A DNA stretch of 64,000 nucleotides from Eonycteris spelaea (GCA_003508835.1 PUFA01000022.1:7006001-7070000); one strand, 5' to 3'; shown: positions 12,592 through 25,527, numbered from the stretch's first letter. A program made the numbers and translations. The notes: a model not told the origin generated them from the letters alone.

Positions 12592-12825
12592 CTAATATTT
12601 ATGGAGCAACCACTAAATGCCAAGCATTTTATAGAGGGCATTTCATCTTAGCATTGCCACTCAACAATAAAGAATCACTTTTCTCATTCCTCTTTTTGAA
12701 GATGTCCAGCCTGAGCATTAGTGAAATTAAGTAAATCAAGGTGTTAAGCTTTAAGTAATGGAGCTAAGAATCAAACCCAAAACTATCTGACCTTGCTATA
12801 AAAGTACAATCTATTTCACTTAACT
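12592..12825 (-). repeat. MIR SINE, reverse orientation
   Basis: The blocks run AATATTTATGGAGCAACCAC, AAATGCCAAGCATTTTATAG, a diverged CCTCTTTTTGAAGATG block, AAATTAAGTAAATCAAG and GAGCTAAGAATCAAACCCA. These are the reverse complements of successive MIR segments from 3' to 5'. Confidence 0.8.
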
Positions 12826-14065
12826 GAAAAGTGGTTATAAGAAATAGCATGTTACCAATATAGGACTTAGCAGATAGCATACACTCCCCAACTATCACAG
12901 CTTTGTTGTGGGGGGAAAATCATGAATAAGTGGTCAGGAATAAGTAGATCTTTGTAACACATTTTGGAGAACAGATTATTGATCAGATTTTAATGTACCT
13001 AATGTTCATTATTTTTTTCACAGGAAATTTTGCGTAACAAAAAACCACTACTCTATTCTTCACATTTTGTAATCTCTTCTATAATATTTGTCTTAAATTA
13101 TGAGCTCTTTAAAGTTTACATAATTTAAATTAGAGATAAGTATGTTAATATAGATGAAACCATAAATAATTATGTTTGACTGTGTGGCTTATACTAGCAC
13201 GTTTTTTTTCTGCAAAACACTTCATAGTGATTCATATTCTTATGCTTTTCAGGCAATAATATGACATGCAACAAATGTCATAATAATTTGTACAAATTCA
13301 GGTTTATTTTTTTTTAAATATGCTTTATTCTACTGATTAAGAACTCTAAGAAATTCCAAGCATGCGACCAACAAATGAATACTGAGAAGGATGGCCCGAG
13401 GAGTATTCTTGCAATTGATCTCTCATTACAGAACTAGAACCAGAATACCTGAGAGAATTAAACCCCACCTGAGATCCAAGATGTATAATTGAAGTAATTA
13501 AAGGAGGAGGAGGATACAGGAGACAAAAAATCACTTAAGAAAATTGTTGTTCTGGTGAAGTAAAGTATTAACAAAATCTTGACTCTTAGTAGAACTTCCT
13601 TTAAATAATATTTTAATTATCACTGTATATGACAACATATTGCAAATAATAATCACACAATCATATTTATGATATTTATTCATATCCAATATTTAGAATC
13701 AAGCTATATCACTGAATTACAGATACCTAACACAAAGTAAATAAAATTTTACAATGCAAGACAATAACACATGTAACAAACTTTGTGAGTTAGAGGGTAT
13801 AAATTTTGGAAGGATAATTCCCTTGTCTTTCATATTATGTCTGCTAGGTAAAATAATATTGACAAAGCTTCTAATATAGGAGATGTCAGAAAAGTTGGAA
13901 CACTCATATTTTGTAAAATAAATTGCCTGGCTCAATTTTAAAATCGAAACTTTTTAATATTTGGCAATTTTACCTCCTTTCAACCCCACCAAAGTACAAG
14001 AAATTTTATTATCACCTTTTATTTATTTTTAATGATAAAATTAATAGGAATCGAGACCTCACTAT
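12826..14065. other. AT-rich unassigned sequence
   Basis: Nothing recognisable. There are short stop-limited frames only. Confidence 0.4.
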
Positions 14066-14069
14066 GATA

Positions 14070-14235
14070 TAGATACTATTATCATCCTTATTTTGGAGAT
14101 GAAGAAACTGAGGCACACACAGATATATGATCTTTTCTAGCATTAAACAAATGACTGTCAGCCATCTGACAGCCAATGTTTTGAACACAGGAAGTTAGAT
14201 TCCAAAGCTTATACTCCTAACCAAGATGTCACTGT
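14070..14235 (-). repeat. MIR SINE, reverse orientation
   Basis: ACTATTATCATCCTTATTTT, GGAGATGAAGAAACTGAGGC, ATTAAACAAATGACTG and a terminal CTTATACTCCTAACCAAGAT follow the reverse MIR order. Confidence 0.85.
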
Positions 14236-14359
14236 CTTCTATTTATGGTAAGGAAACATAAGTTAATGTAAATAAACAAAAATAAAAGAAACTGCAGTAA
14301 AATTATCTAGAAAGAATAAACAAGTAAGAGAACCAGTGAGAACCTCCATATACGGTAGG

Positions 14360-15000
14360 TAGAATCACTTAGTAAAGGTCATGGTACTACAGTTAGGGTC
14401 TTAGGACCTAGTCTAGTGAGAATTTGATATTTGAGTAAAGACCTGAAGGAGATGAAAAAGTCAGTCATGGTACTTGTGAGAAGATATTTCTAGGGAGAGA
14501 TTAAAAGCTGGAACATAGGATAGGACTTTAATTGGTGGCAACTTCTTGACTTGTCTGTGAAAAGAGAAGATGTCACTCTGGTTAGAATAAATAGATTTGG
14601 GCTTTTATCACTTAAAAAAAAATAAGCTTGTTGAGGGGATTTAGGAAGAGTTGCAGCATGACTTTGACATTGATTTTCTTTTGAAAAGATTATTCTTGTT
14701 GGCTGTTTTGAAAATAGAAAATAGAGAAGCAAAGACCTGAGTAAGGAACATATGCATTCATCCAGATGGGAGAGAAAGGGAGCTTAGAGCTGGGTGACGA
14801 AGTTGCTATATTTGAATTATAGATATATTTTAAAGACAGCGCTTTAAAAAGTTTGCTGCTAGATTGGATGTGGGTTTGACAAGAAATGTTTAATCAATGA
14901 GACTTTAAAGATTTCAGCCTCAGGAATTAAAAAGATAGAGTTGACACTTAATCGAGATTGGACACGGGTAGAACAGATTTAAAGAGGAAGAATAGAAGGT
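14360..15000 (-). repeat. L2 LINE 3' region
   Basis: GATATTTGAGTAAAGACCTG and AAGGAGATGAAAAAGTCAGT are the reverse-strand L2 segment also seen at 5620-5680. Downstream, GATATATTTTAAAGACAGCG and TGCTGCTAGATTGGATGTGG continue the L2 order toward ORF2. Internally deleted and diverged. Confidence 0.7.
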
Positions 15001-15007
15001 TTGGGGT

Positions 15008-15028
15008 TTTGTTTGTTTGTTTGTTTGT
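15008..15028. repeat. (GTTT)n short tandem repeat
   Basis: About five GTTT units. Confidence 0.9.
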
Positions 15029-15358
15029 AAGTTGATTTATAGATATACATTTTATCTACATGGGGTTGTAGATTTTAAAAATCTGGAATAGAAGGAGAAA
15101 TATTAATATCTTGTCATGTCTCAGCACTCTCCGACATGTTTAAAGACGATGTTAGCCTGAACTATGGTGTTAGCATTGGTACAAAGAAAATAGGGAAAAT
15201 ATTTAGGAGATGTAATTGATGGGTCTTATGACTAATGCCAAAGGAAGAATGAGGAAAATGAAAGAAAAATAAGGAATTACACATTGCCTTTGTTTAAGAA
15301 ATATTTTTATGGAAATATTTTCAAAATCTTCAGAATGAGATCAAATTCTATTGGTCAT

Positions 15359-15368
15359 CCCCCCCCCC
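15359..15368. repeat. C10 homopolymer
   Basis: Ten consecutive C bases in an AT-rich surround. This is uncommon in this window. Confidence 0.9.
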
Positions 15369-15369
15369 T

Positions 15370-16135
15370 TAATTTTGGCTCAAATATAATTTCAGGAACA
15401 TAAAATGTTCTGAGACTTTCATATAGACTTATATTACAGTGTCTCTCACGTGAGTTGCCTTCACAGAAAATTTATGCTACCTGTTTTACAGTATTCTGTG
15501 TGAGGGAGTCAGTCATGTCATGTTCTTTTATACAGATAATTATATTTTCAACACTAGAATAGCAATATACTTCATTACTTTTTTTCTTTTTTAATTTAAG
15601 CTCAGGGAGCACAACCGTACTGTCCTCTGGTTAATGATATTGAAAACAAAGAATAATGTAAACTGTACTAATCATTAGATATTAAGTATTAATATTTGGG
15701 TAAGATAAAATTAAAATGTAAATAAGACTAACAAGATCAAACATCGAAATCCAAATGACGTTATATAAATATTTTTTTTACTGGATCCTGTGTTATAGCT
15801 CACTTATGTTTGCCTCAGCCTTCTTGAAGAATGACTTTCTGACTACACAGGCTGAAAAGCTAAAAACTACATGCCCTCACCACCCCTCACCCACCATTGC
15901 AATTTATGTCTTAAATGTGATTTTCAAGAGACTTGTGCCCCGAACTAAGTTAAGTCTTGTTTTTGGCTTTATCCTGTTTGAGAGATTTACAAATACACAC
16001 AACTTCCCAGTAGGTAAAGAATGTATGTCATAATATTGGGGTGGTGGGTTAGAGCTCATGAAAATTCAAGAGGAGGGACTTTAATGTTATCTTACTAGAA
16101 AAATATTCTTATATATTTGGTCACAAGCTAGCAGT
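15370..16135. other. Unassigned sequence
   Basis: A 92-codon plus-strand open frame (15755-16033) begins with a hydrophobic stretch but has no recognised family. I consider it accidental. Confidence 0.4.
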
Positions 16136-16139
16136 AAGC

Positions 16140-16325
16140 TTAATAATAATTTTTATACTAACTCATTTAATTAATCAAATAGTTATATGAGGGTGAAAAC
16201 ATTGAATTTCCATTTACTACATGAAGAATGGAAAGACTGGGTGATTAGTCAAGAACACACAATAAAAAGTCAGAAGAGCTAGAATTCAACCCAGTACCCA
16301 TGTAAGACACTACTAGGCTATTCAG
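16140..16325 (-). repeat. MIR SINE, reverse orientation (diverged)
   Basis: Reverse MIR-like order: AATAATAATTTTTATACTAA, CCATTTACTACATGAAGAAT, CAAGAACACACAATAAAAAG and AGCTAGAATTCAACCCAGTA. The CATTTTACAGATGAGGAA and GGATTCGAACCCAG equivalents are both detectable. Confidence 0.65.
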
Positions 16326-16329
16326 CCTT

Positions 16330-19300
16330 TTAGTAAAGGATGATAATATATGACCCAGGAAATGGTGCTTTTCCTCCGAAGCTATAAGGATCAGTTTCTA
16401 CTGTAAGAGTTTATGACTTGTGTTCGAGCTTCTTCTTAGAACCCTAATTACTAATGTCTATGTTGTTATTTTGTTTTAGGGTTAAGCCAGTCAAATATCT
16501 GATATCTACAAACGTAAGTTATTAAATATATATTCAATTCTAACTTTAAAATAATCTTGTTAAGCACTTTGACTTTTACATTATATTTCAAACTTTTGCT
16601 ACTTCTTACATACATTGAAATTTTCCTTTTTTTAAATAGTGAACTATGATCTTTGAGTCATTTGTTATTATACTATTCATCTACTATGTTTTGTATTGTT
16701 GCAAAAAAAAATATTTAACCTAAAAATGTGTTAGGTAAATTTTATTTTTTCAGGTTTAGTGTTCTTTTCATTTCTCCTGACATTAACTTAATATTTTATT
16801 ATATTGAGTCTTTGTGTTATAAATGAGCAATACTATTGTGGGTTGGTAGTCTTAAACATTCTGATATAAGCTTAAATCATTATTGTATAAATTAGAATTG
16901 AAATGAGAGGGTAGGATGATTTGTGTATAAAACACTAATGATACACAATTATTCACTCACAACAGGCATGCTTTGTCTTCCTGTATATTCATTCATCATC
17001 GCAAATCATCTATATCAGCACAACACTTTAGACTTTCAGTATTCAAGTAATTTATGATGCTTAGAATTACATGCATTAGCAGACTATTTTTACAAGTTTT
17101 AAACAGATGGTTTTATATCAGAGATTTTTATAAAGACAGAGAACAAATAGAAGTAAGTTCTTAATGGCCAAATTGTCTTTCTCTGTATGAATTTCTGCAA
17201 ACTCGAGCATACTGAGTGTATTTCTCCCTGAAATTCTATCTCATAACTTATGTATATGTCAGTTTCAAAGACTGCAATGCATTCCACATTTTAAAAATTT
17301 AAAAATTTTTATGATAACCTATTGTTAACATATTTCACATGAATTTTTAGGATAATTACTCTTTTAAAAATGGTTTTGGGAATTTCCTCTGGGGGTATCC
17401 ACTGTGCAAGGCTTACTTTTCTATGACTGAATTGTAGATTCTGCTAGGAAAATGGGTTAGTCTAACCTTGTGTCTTCAGTCTGTGCTGAGTGCATGGAAT
17501 CTAGACGTAGCATGTAGTCAGATTAGACCAGTGAAATGTTATCATAAAATGGGAAAATTTGCATATCTATGGAGGAATATAAAATCATGACACATTATGT
17601 AATTAAGCCAGGAAATTAAGGACTTGTCCATATCATAGTTAGATAACTTTACAAAGTTATACTCTTACTCATCTCTAAAATATAAGAATTAAGCTAGAAT
17701 GATATTGAATTATTTTCCAGTAATAGCCTAAGATTCTTAAGGAATGAATAAGTTTATAGAAAATTTATTTGCTCATCAGGAAGCACTCACCCTAATTAAT
17801 AAAATGTTTTCTCTGTTTTTTTAAAGTAAATATTGACAGGATGTTTCCAAAAACATGCTTAAAATTATATGTCTCATGCAAACATAATTGTGGCATAATG
17901 ATAAAAACTTTCTGTCATAAATAGAGTTTGTAATGAAATAGAAAACAAAGCTTTTATGCAATGTGTATATGACAATAAGGATAAACAGTTAATGTATGAA
18001 AATGTTTTAGATTTCTATAATCTACTCAGTATCATAAGCTTTTTTATTAATCTGGTAGGAAAAATATAAAGACACACAAATATAAAAAAATAGTTATGAA
18101 GGTTTTATGTGTAACTGATTTCTACAAATGTCTGTGTGCGTGTGTATTTTTTTCTCTAATAAGTGTGGCATATATTTTGTCTTATAATGGCTGTTCCCAT
18201 TAATTCAAAAGCTTATTAAACAACTGGTGGATGGAAATAAACTGAGTTTTTTTGGCTATCTCAGCATTGGGGCAGCGTGGACCAGTGGGGTATGGTATTG
18301 TGTTGCAGGCCAAGTTATTGTGATGGGGGAGATTGCCCTCTGTGTTAAAAGCATCATGATATTTATAGACTAAATTCAGGAGATGCCTGACTGTGTGCAT
18401 GAAAAGAGAATGGCAATACCAGGATGAAAGATAAACTGTCAGAATGAGACAGGGATACTCTGTGATTCTATTTGAACTCCATGAATATTAGAAATATCTA
18501 GTATCCCTTACTCTCCCAAAATTAATTTTTATTATGTTCTACCTAACATAATATTTTCAGATATTTGCAACTGATAAAGCACTTAGATTTAATATATAAA
18601 TTATTATAGTTCACAGTTCCTTTTCCCTTTAAAAATTCCCTTTTTGGGTATCATCTAAAGGTAGCTTAATAAAGCATGGGATGATATAAACTTACAGATC
18701 AACTTAAACAATATGACTGCAAACCATTTAGTAAGCATTTATATTCATAAAACTCTGTCAGGCATATGCTAAGAAAGGACGATGCAAACCTTGTCTTCTA
18801 CATGCTTTTCCAGAAAAATTTCTCAGTCGCTTGAAAAAGTGTATAATTTATTTACAGATAAACACTAAATGTATGTGGATTTTCAGAACTGTTTATTTAG
18901 AGGAAAGAAACATAGTTTAGAAATACAATTAGAGTGTTGCGATGCATGGGCATTTATTGGTGCTGGGGCACATCGGCATTTTAATATGTTTATTATGCAA
19001 ATATGTGATATATTCTGAAGTAGCGACTTATGATTGTAAACAAAATTACCACCCTCAATATGGGGCACTCCTTAGTTTAAGAAACCTCTGATATTGAGGG
19101 ATACGTTAATTTTAGTAAAATATGTGATTAAAGAAATAACATGTGCAAATAATTGCATGTTTAAATATCTCACCTTGTGTAAGAATTATCTTTATAAAAG
19201 GTGAAAAATGACTAAAACTTGATGAGTGCAAATGACAAAACCCATATTTTATAGCTGTGTACCGAATAATGTGCTCTTGATAATTTTAAATGAAAATGAA

Positions 19301-20001
19301 CTATTAAGTTATCAAAGTCATGAGACCTAACCATGCAGATAACAATACAGGTTTACAATCCAGTGTGAAATTTGTAAAAGCTGAGTACTGCAATTTATCC
19401 AATAAATCACAAAATCCACTGCCATTCCTTGTCTTGCTCCTATATTAAAATTTTTTAAAAAGTAATGTCTATTACTGTTAGTGTTATAAATGGGAAAAAA
19501 TTTGGTTAGTGTGAGAAATCAATGTAGATAAATAAATAAGGTTACTAGAAACTATCATAAAAATATAAATATTAAATAATAAGAATTTGTAAAAATTTGA
19601 ATTTATTTTCCTGAGGATACTAATGTGCTGTTCTGGTTTAGAATTGTTAAATGATGTAGGTTCAAAAGAGTATTAATCAAAAAAAATAGTATTAATGATC
19701 TCACAGGATAAATAAAGATATTTATAAAAGGAAAATCCTAATATCTTGCTGCTAATTTTTAATGACATAAGTTTGAGTATATAAAATATGTTGCGATTAA
19801 TACAAAGGGGTTTCGGAGATCCACACATTTTAATATTTAAAATTCTTCCCAGAAAAGTACATGAGTGTGACATCTCTACTGTTAGAGCAATTAATCCCTA
19901 AATTTATACATATTTAATGACATGAATATCAAAAATAAAACATCGATACAAAGATACTGTCATAAACAGTTCTAATAAAAGAAGTCTTCGATGCCATCAA
20001 C
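16330..20001. other. AT-rich unassigned stretch
   Basis: About 3.7 kb without a recognised gene. A weak L2-3'-like piece (TTAGTAAGCATTTATATTCA ... GTCAGGCATATGCTAAG) may lie near 18725-18790. Otherwise low-complexity A/T runs dominate. No open frame exceeds about 66 codons. Confidence 0.4.
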
Positions 20002-20025
20002 TTTTTTTTTTTTTTTTTTTTTTTT
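20002..20025. repeat. T24 tract
   Basis: Homopolymer T run bordered on the right by higher-complexity sequence. No target-site duplication was found. Confidence 0.85.
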
Positions 20026-20345
20026 GGAAATCAAGCCATGCAAAGAACTCTGAGAAGTAGGCCACTGTTTCAGCACAGGGAGAATCGTATATAGTAGAGC
20101 TTTCACCAGCACAGCATTTCATTCAAGAAGACTGCTTCAAGACTTCATTTAAAATTATCAGGGGCACATTATCTGGGTACACAACAAGAAGCAATTATTG
20201 GTTTAATTAGCCGGCATTCACCACACCGCTCTCTGTCTCTTTGTTCCATTGCCAGGCAATTTTCTACAATCATTAAGCAAGGGAACTATAATTCCACGAT
20301 GACCTAATCTACAGCTTCTTCTTATCACATTGGAGTATTTTAAAG
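20026..20345. other. Higher-complexity non-repeat block (candidate conserved element)
   Basis: This stretch is non-repetitive and balanced in composition compared with its AT-rich flanks. It carries homeodomain-type TTTAATTAG and CCAT/ATTG-rich words around 20195-20300. No open frame or repeat family explains it. Its regulatory nature is only a guess from texture; alignment to other mammals was not possible here. Confidence 0.25.
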
Positions 20346-21648
20346 TTATTTATGACTGTCCTCAATAAGAACGGAGTCCATTGGGCAGAAAACACTTCAG
20401 GCTTAAAAATTCAATATTTATTGCCATATTCTAAATCTTAATTATATTTAATACTCTACTATGTTTTATTTTAGATAGATGTTTGCCATGAAATTAGGCT
20501 AAGAATATCTGATGGAAAGGGAATGTATATAATATCTTTTACAATACATTAAAATACTGCTGGTAATTTGCATATCTTTTACAAGTATCTGTCTATCAGG
20601 GAAAATGTGGAACTAAATCTTAAGAAGACACTTTTAATATATAACTTACTGAAAACAAACAAAAAAATAGACAAATGGACTTATACTAAGATGTTTTTAT
20701 CAGCGAAACTCTTACAGATGGTTAAGTGAAATTATTTTCCCACAATGCTAATCATTGATTTAGGTGGTTTTCTAAAAATTTTAATCTTAAAGAGAACTTC
20801 CTGGTCTGGCATTAGATAGCAAGAGTAAGTTAAAGGGCACAAAATCATTTTCTCTGTGAGAACATAGTTAACACAGGTGTCTTTGTATATTGCAAAGGCA
20901 TCTAGTGGAGGATTTAGAAGCAGTAAAAATGATGTTTTATATTAAATAATTCATAAAGCAGGGATGAGGCCAAGAACTGCTCTGCAGGTAATTCTTGGGT
21001 GATTAGGCGTCTGGCCATCCATCTAGCCAGTGCCATAATTCTTACCTCATTATGCCTCATGGTCCATGAATAATTTTTACAATATTCTCTAACACAAAAG
21101 TACTCAAAAGATAACTACTGTCTGGAATCACTTAGTGATGCAGGAGCACAAATCTTGCTCCATCCATGAGCCTTCAATGGCCAGAATGTTCTTGTTGGAG
21201 AACTGACTCGATCTCCCAGGAAGTTTCTCCTCTCCACCGCTCTAAACTAAAGAACGTGTCTTTTCTCAGTCTAGCTTACTATCCACTCGACACTTCACTC
21301 TCAAATCTTGCAGAACGCAGTTCCGATCCTGCCAATCCTCCGAGAAGCTCGAACCACAGCCTGCCTAGCTCTCACAGCGCTGTAGATTTCTATCATTTTA
21401 ACACAGTAATGAGCAATACATTTTTTTAATCTCCTTTGATTTTGAGTTTGAAACAAAAATAGGAAAAGAAGAATCAGTAAAAGTGATAAAGGTATAATAT
21501 AAAAGTAAATATACTTTTTCAAAGAAAGATTGAGGTTTTTGTCATAAATTATATGATATCGAAATATAAGTGTTGATAAATACTTTATCATTTAGTGACA
21601 CTGGTGCTGACAGTCTCTCCCAAGTAGCTGGCAATTATAGATCCAAGT

Positions 21649-21650
<2 letters not shown>
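20346..21650. other. Unassigned sequence
   Basis: No repeat family was recognised. An 87-codon plus-strand frame at 21166-21429 is Ser-rich and has no recognised domain. The region 21150-21400 is slightly richer in GC. Confidence 0.35.

Positions 21651-21686
<36 letters not shown>
21651..21686. repeat. (TG)18 microsatellite
   Basis: Perfect TG dinucleotide run of about 36 bases, likely polymorphic. Confidence 0.95.
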
Positions 21687-21687
<1 letters not shown>

Positions 21688-21689
21688 TT

Positions 21690-23535
21690 TGCATTTTTGA
21701 TTACTAACTGAATAACACACAAATTGGTTTTGTAGTAGGAGATTCAAACAATGTAGAAATATATTAAGATAGAAGTGAATGTCTCCTTTTAAGCGACTTC
21801 TCTGCCTCTGTTCATCTTCCCTCTGGTACCGGTGAATTCTTCCAATCCTGTTTCAGTGTGTTTATTACAGACAACAAAAAAAAACATAACAGCTGTCCCT
21901 GTAGACAAGGTTTACGTGAAAGTCACTGTACATACTTATATGCAACATTCTTTAATATTTGCTTTGTGGCATATAACACTTTTTTGGTTTGTTTTAATCT
22001 TAAGTTTGATGACTCCCGAGTTGGCATTTTAAAAACATAGTTTCTATTTGCCAAAATGTTTTATTTCTTCCCAATCTCTTCATCCGTTCATTCCTTCTTT
22101 TCTTTCTTCTTTCATTTATTCTTTCACTCTCTTTTAAGATAGAATGGGTTTTCTCATTTTCTTGATTCCACCCTACTGACTCAGTAGTATTCTCACTGGT
22201 GATCTTCTAATTATTATACGCAAATTTTTATTACTCATATTTGAAAAAAATAGATTGGCATCTATTGTTAATAAATATCATTGAAAACTAAATGAGGTCT
22301 TTGCATATATATATGAATTTATTCTAATTTCTAGTGTTACAAAGAAAACCTCACATAACTCTATTTCTCATTTTAAACTTTTGTGTGTACAGTTTCTTCT
22401 CTGATATGAGGATAATATACTTATGGGATTGTTTTAACTATGGATTGAGATAACAGGTAGTGGTGCCTGTGTTAATAACTGAAACATGACAGATGTTAGC
22501 AAATGACTTTCTCCCATCCCCATTTCTTTTTTTAATCAATACATCCATCTATACTATGATTAAGAGTATGAGCATCATTGTTTTTTCATGGAATATAGAA
22601 GTATTGTCTGCTAAAGTGGAGTTATACTTTGCAAAACAAATCATTTCAGTATCTCTCTCTGGTATACAGGATGATAAGGTCACGTAAGGAAATAGGATAG
22701 TGATATACCATTGATATTTCATAATAATAACATCAAATTATAAAGTTTTCAGTAAGAGGAGCCAGCTAATTTATGTATAAACACATAGGGCACAGTATAT
22801 ACTTGAAAATATTAGGTGTAGTACTATTTTTTTTATCATGTTAGTATTTGAATTTTTGACTTAAGACATGCTTGGTCAGGTTTCTGAAGTGTACATATTT
22901 CAAGATACAGGGAATATTTGCAATTTCATGCACTAACACCATGAAGAGTGTAGGAAGTATATAAAGGAATAATTATGAAGAAAATCAACACAGCAAGAGG
23001 CACAGTTAATATTCAAGGTGCAGCTGTTCCTTCTAAATAACCAAGGAAAAATTACAAGCATGGGAAAAAGAGAGGAGACAGCCAAGCCAGGAGGAGCATA
23101 AGATGGAAATAGCAAATCTCCTCCTAACATCAGGCAAACACATTTCTTTTATCTTATTTCCATGTTTGGGGAATGACACAGTGATATTCTGGAACATGGA
23201 GTTTTGCTGTTCAGTGGAGCTGGAAATTAATGTTCCCTAATGGGCAGATGTTCAGAGAGAAGCAATGTTTTGGATTGGAGAGAGACATGCTCCCACTGAA
23301 TAGCACACCGATATTAAAATAGAAAATCTCCCAAACAAGAATTGTTTGAGTACACGATGTTCTAGCCAACACGATATTTGGATACAAATATGGTTAAAAT
23401 GTAACATCTCAAATTACTATGGCTTGGAGAAATTCAAATTTATTACACATAAATGAGGATATTTCCATATTATTATGTCTTTATTGAAAGTATTTTAATT
23501 GAAAGGCCCATATTTTAAAATATCTTTTTTCCATT
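21690..23535. other. Unassigned sequence
   Basis: AT-rich, with a short pyrimidine-rich piece near 22065-22135. No gene or confident repeat call. Confidence 0.35.
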
Positions 23536-23544
23536 TCTCACTCA

Positions 23545-23625
23545 TTCACGTTGATCATTTTGTTGTGCATTTATTCATTAACTACGTGCCAAGTATAGCA
23601 TTGCACGCTATTGGGAATCTCACAT
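23545..23625 (-). repeat. L2 LINE 3' terminus fragment
   Basis: CATTTATTCATTAACTACGT, then GCCAAGTATAGCATTGCACG, resembles the reverse-strand L2 end (attcattcaacaaatatt...gtgccaggcact). Confidence 0.5.
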
Positions 23626-23639
23626 TAAATTCCACACTT

Positions 23640-23790
23640 TCATCATTTACTAGATATGTACAAATTGAAAGTTAGCTGTCCGTGCCCTAATTTTTCTTCT
23701 TTTAAATAGGTATAATCAAGTCCTAAAGGTTATAAGGAAAATAAACACATAATGTGTCCGGTAGTACCCCTGGCATGTATTTGTTTCATA
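23640..23790 (+). repeat. MIR SINE fragment
   Basis: CATTTACTAGATATGTACAA, then CCTAATTTTTCTTCTTTTAA and AGGTTATAAGGAAAATAAAC, follow MIR core order in plus orientation. Confidence 0.55.
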
Positions 23791-23985
23791 ATAAATCAGT
23801 TCCCACATTCCCAACTTACAGCTAGAATCAAATTAGTCACAACGACATGCACAACACACATCTCCAGGCACTTACCATTCGAACACGGGCAAACTTGCAA
23901 TCATTGTATTTTCTAAGTTACATCTGTCTTTGCTGGTAGTGAAGCCGCCTACACCTTCCTGACGCAGTTCTTTCAGATGTGGTTC

Positions 23986-24331
23986 TGATGCCACGTGCTA
24001 GCATCGCCCGGGCCCTGGGCGCTCGGGCCCCTTAGACCTGACCTTCCCACCGTGCAGCAGGCTGTGTGTGCTGTAGAATTAACACTCAAGACACACGCGC
24101 AGACAGGACCAGCGGGAGTCTGTGAAGACCCCAGCTCTCTCACCGGCCCGGCGGGTGGGTTCTGGCATGTTTGTTCCTCACTGTTCCCAGGAGTGGACTC
24201 CAGCGGTCCACACTGGCAGCTGGCTCTATGGTGTACCTTTCTCACCACTCTGTTCCTCTCTTCTCACTCTCAAATAAACTACTTGCTCTGAATTTTAATC
24301 TGGGCGTCTGCTTCTGGGGAAATCAAACACA
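23986..24331 (+). repeat. Probable solo LTR of an endogenous retrovirus
   Basis: A GC-rich block of about 346 bp begins TG (TGATGCCACGTG) and ends CA (TCAAACACA). Near its right end is an AATAAA signal (24273-24278), followed by a U5-like tail, TTGCTCTGAATTTTAATCTG and GCGTCTGCTTCTGGGGAA. That tail resembles the 3' ends of several mammalian LTRs. Candidate 5-bp flanks are GGTTC (left) and TGTTC (right), an imperfect match. No gag, pol or env frames flank it. Family unresolved, and the boundaries are inferred. Confidence 0.45.
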
Positions 24332-24399
24332 TGTTCTCAGTCCAGACCAGTGCCTGCAAAGCCTAACCTGGTTTTAAAATTCCAGTGGCTTTCAAGTGT

Positions 24400-24930
24400 T
24401 TCAATTGTCCAATTATTTCAATATCAAGGCTTTGCGTGCTCTCAGACCTGCCACCCGTCCTGTTTCTTTTCACAGGGTGTGACTGCCTGGGAGCAGGCAC
24501 CAAAAAGATGAGTCAGATTACATAAGTTAGGGCTCATTAAGACAAACAGGGCCGTGCCAGCTGGTGGCTTCCGCCTGATTTAGGGCCAGCCGGGAGGTCC
24601 CGACACTGCAGTCTGTGCGCAGCATGTGGGTGACGCACTTGGTGTTCACCAGCAGCGTTCTCACAGAGCTGGGTGTTCGTTGCTGAGGACTCCAAGCGGC
24701 TGCGGTGCCTCCCTTTGCCTCTCCCCTGCAGCAGACCACCACACGACTGGCCCCTTCCTCTTCCATTTCTGCCCAGCGGTGACCACGAGGGTCCTTTAAG
24801 GAGTCCCAGGAAATGGAAGGGGACTCTGCTTCTTGTAGAGTCTGTGGTTGCCATTTGGCCTGTGTGTGCTGCATATTCCAGAAAACCTTTATATTCAGAT
24901 ATTCCTATTTGAGAAAAAACAGTCATTAGG
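24400..24930. other. GC/CpG-rich island of unknown nature
   Basis: This block is clearly richer in GC and CpG than the surrounding AT-rich DNA, with about a dozen CpGs between 24540 and 24830. Overlapping minus-strand frames of 115 and 129 codons and a plus-strand frame of 79 codons are open here, but they are Ser/Gly/Arg/Pro-rich with no domain I recognise. GC-rich sequence lacks stops by chance. It could be part of an older retroviral insertion joined to the LTR at its left, a regulatory island, or the remains of a lncRNA promoter. None of these is established. Confidence 0.4.
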
Positions 24931-25527
24931 CTTTTCTCCCCCCCCTCCCCAGGTCAAACTCTGAACTCTGAAGGACACATGTATTCATTCTCCCTCCTTT
25001 CAAAGCCGATTCCAAGAAAATGATGGGGGCTTGGGGCGGGGTTGGTTAGTGAGAGGTGCTTGCAAATTCAGCTCTGTTTGTAAATCACTCCTATCCACTT
25101 CTGAATCTTTGTCTGTTTTACGTAGACAATTTTGCGTGGATTGCCATTTACAATCAATCCATTGGTACTCAACCCTTTAGAATCTCAGACAACGCAGTAC
25201 CTAAAACCACAGCCAGTGTTGCCATTAACTTCACACGCGAGATGAGGAGCGTTCTTATTCTGAGATGTGGCGCTATTCCGTCCCCAGCCCCATTATTTCA
25301 TTAAGCACTTGAAATCATTTCGATGAAATGATACGCACACATGCACTTATCTATATGATACCTATATGTATGCGTATACACACATATACATGCTTACTCA
25401 CATAAAGCCAGAAACAATTAAAAGTCATATATTAGACATGCACCCAAAACTGTCAACGCAAAGCTTTGGCTGTGGGAGTGATTAGAATGAGATAAGGGAT
25501 AAGAAGTTATCTGTGCACTTGGATATC

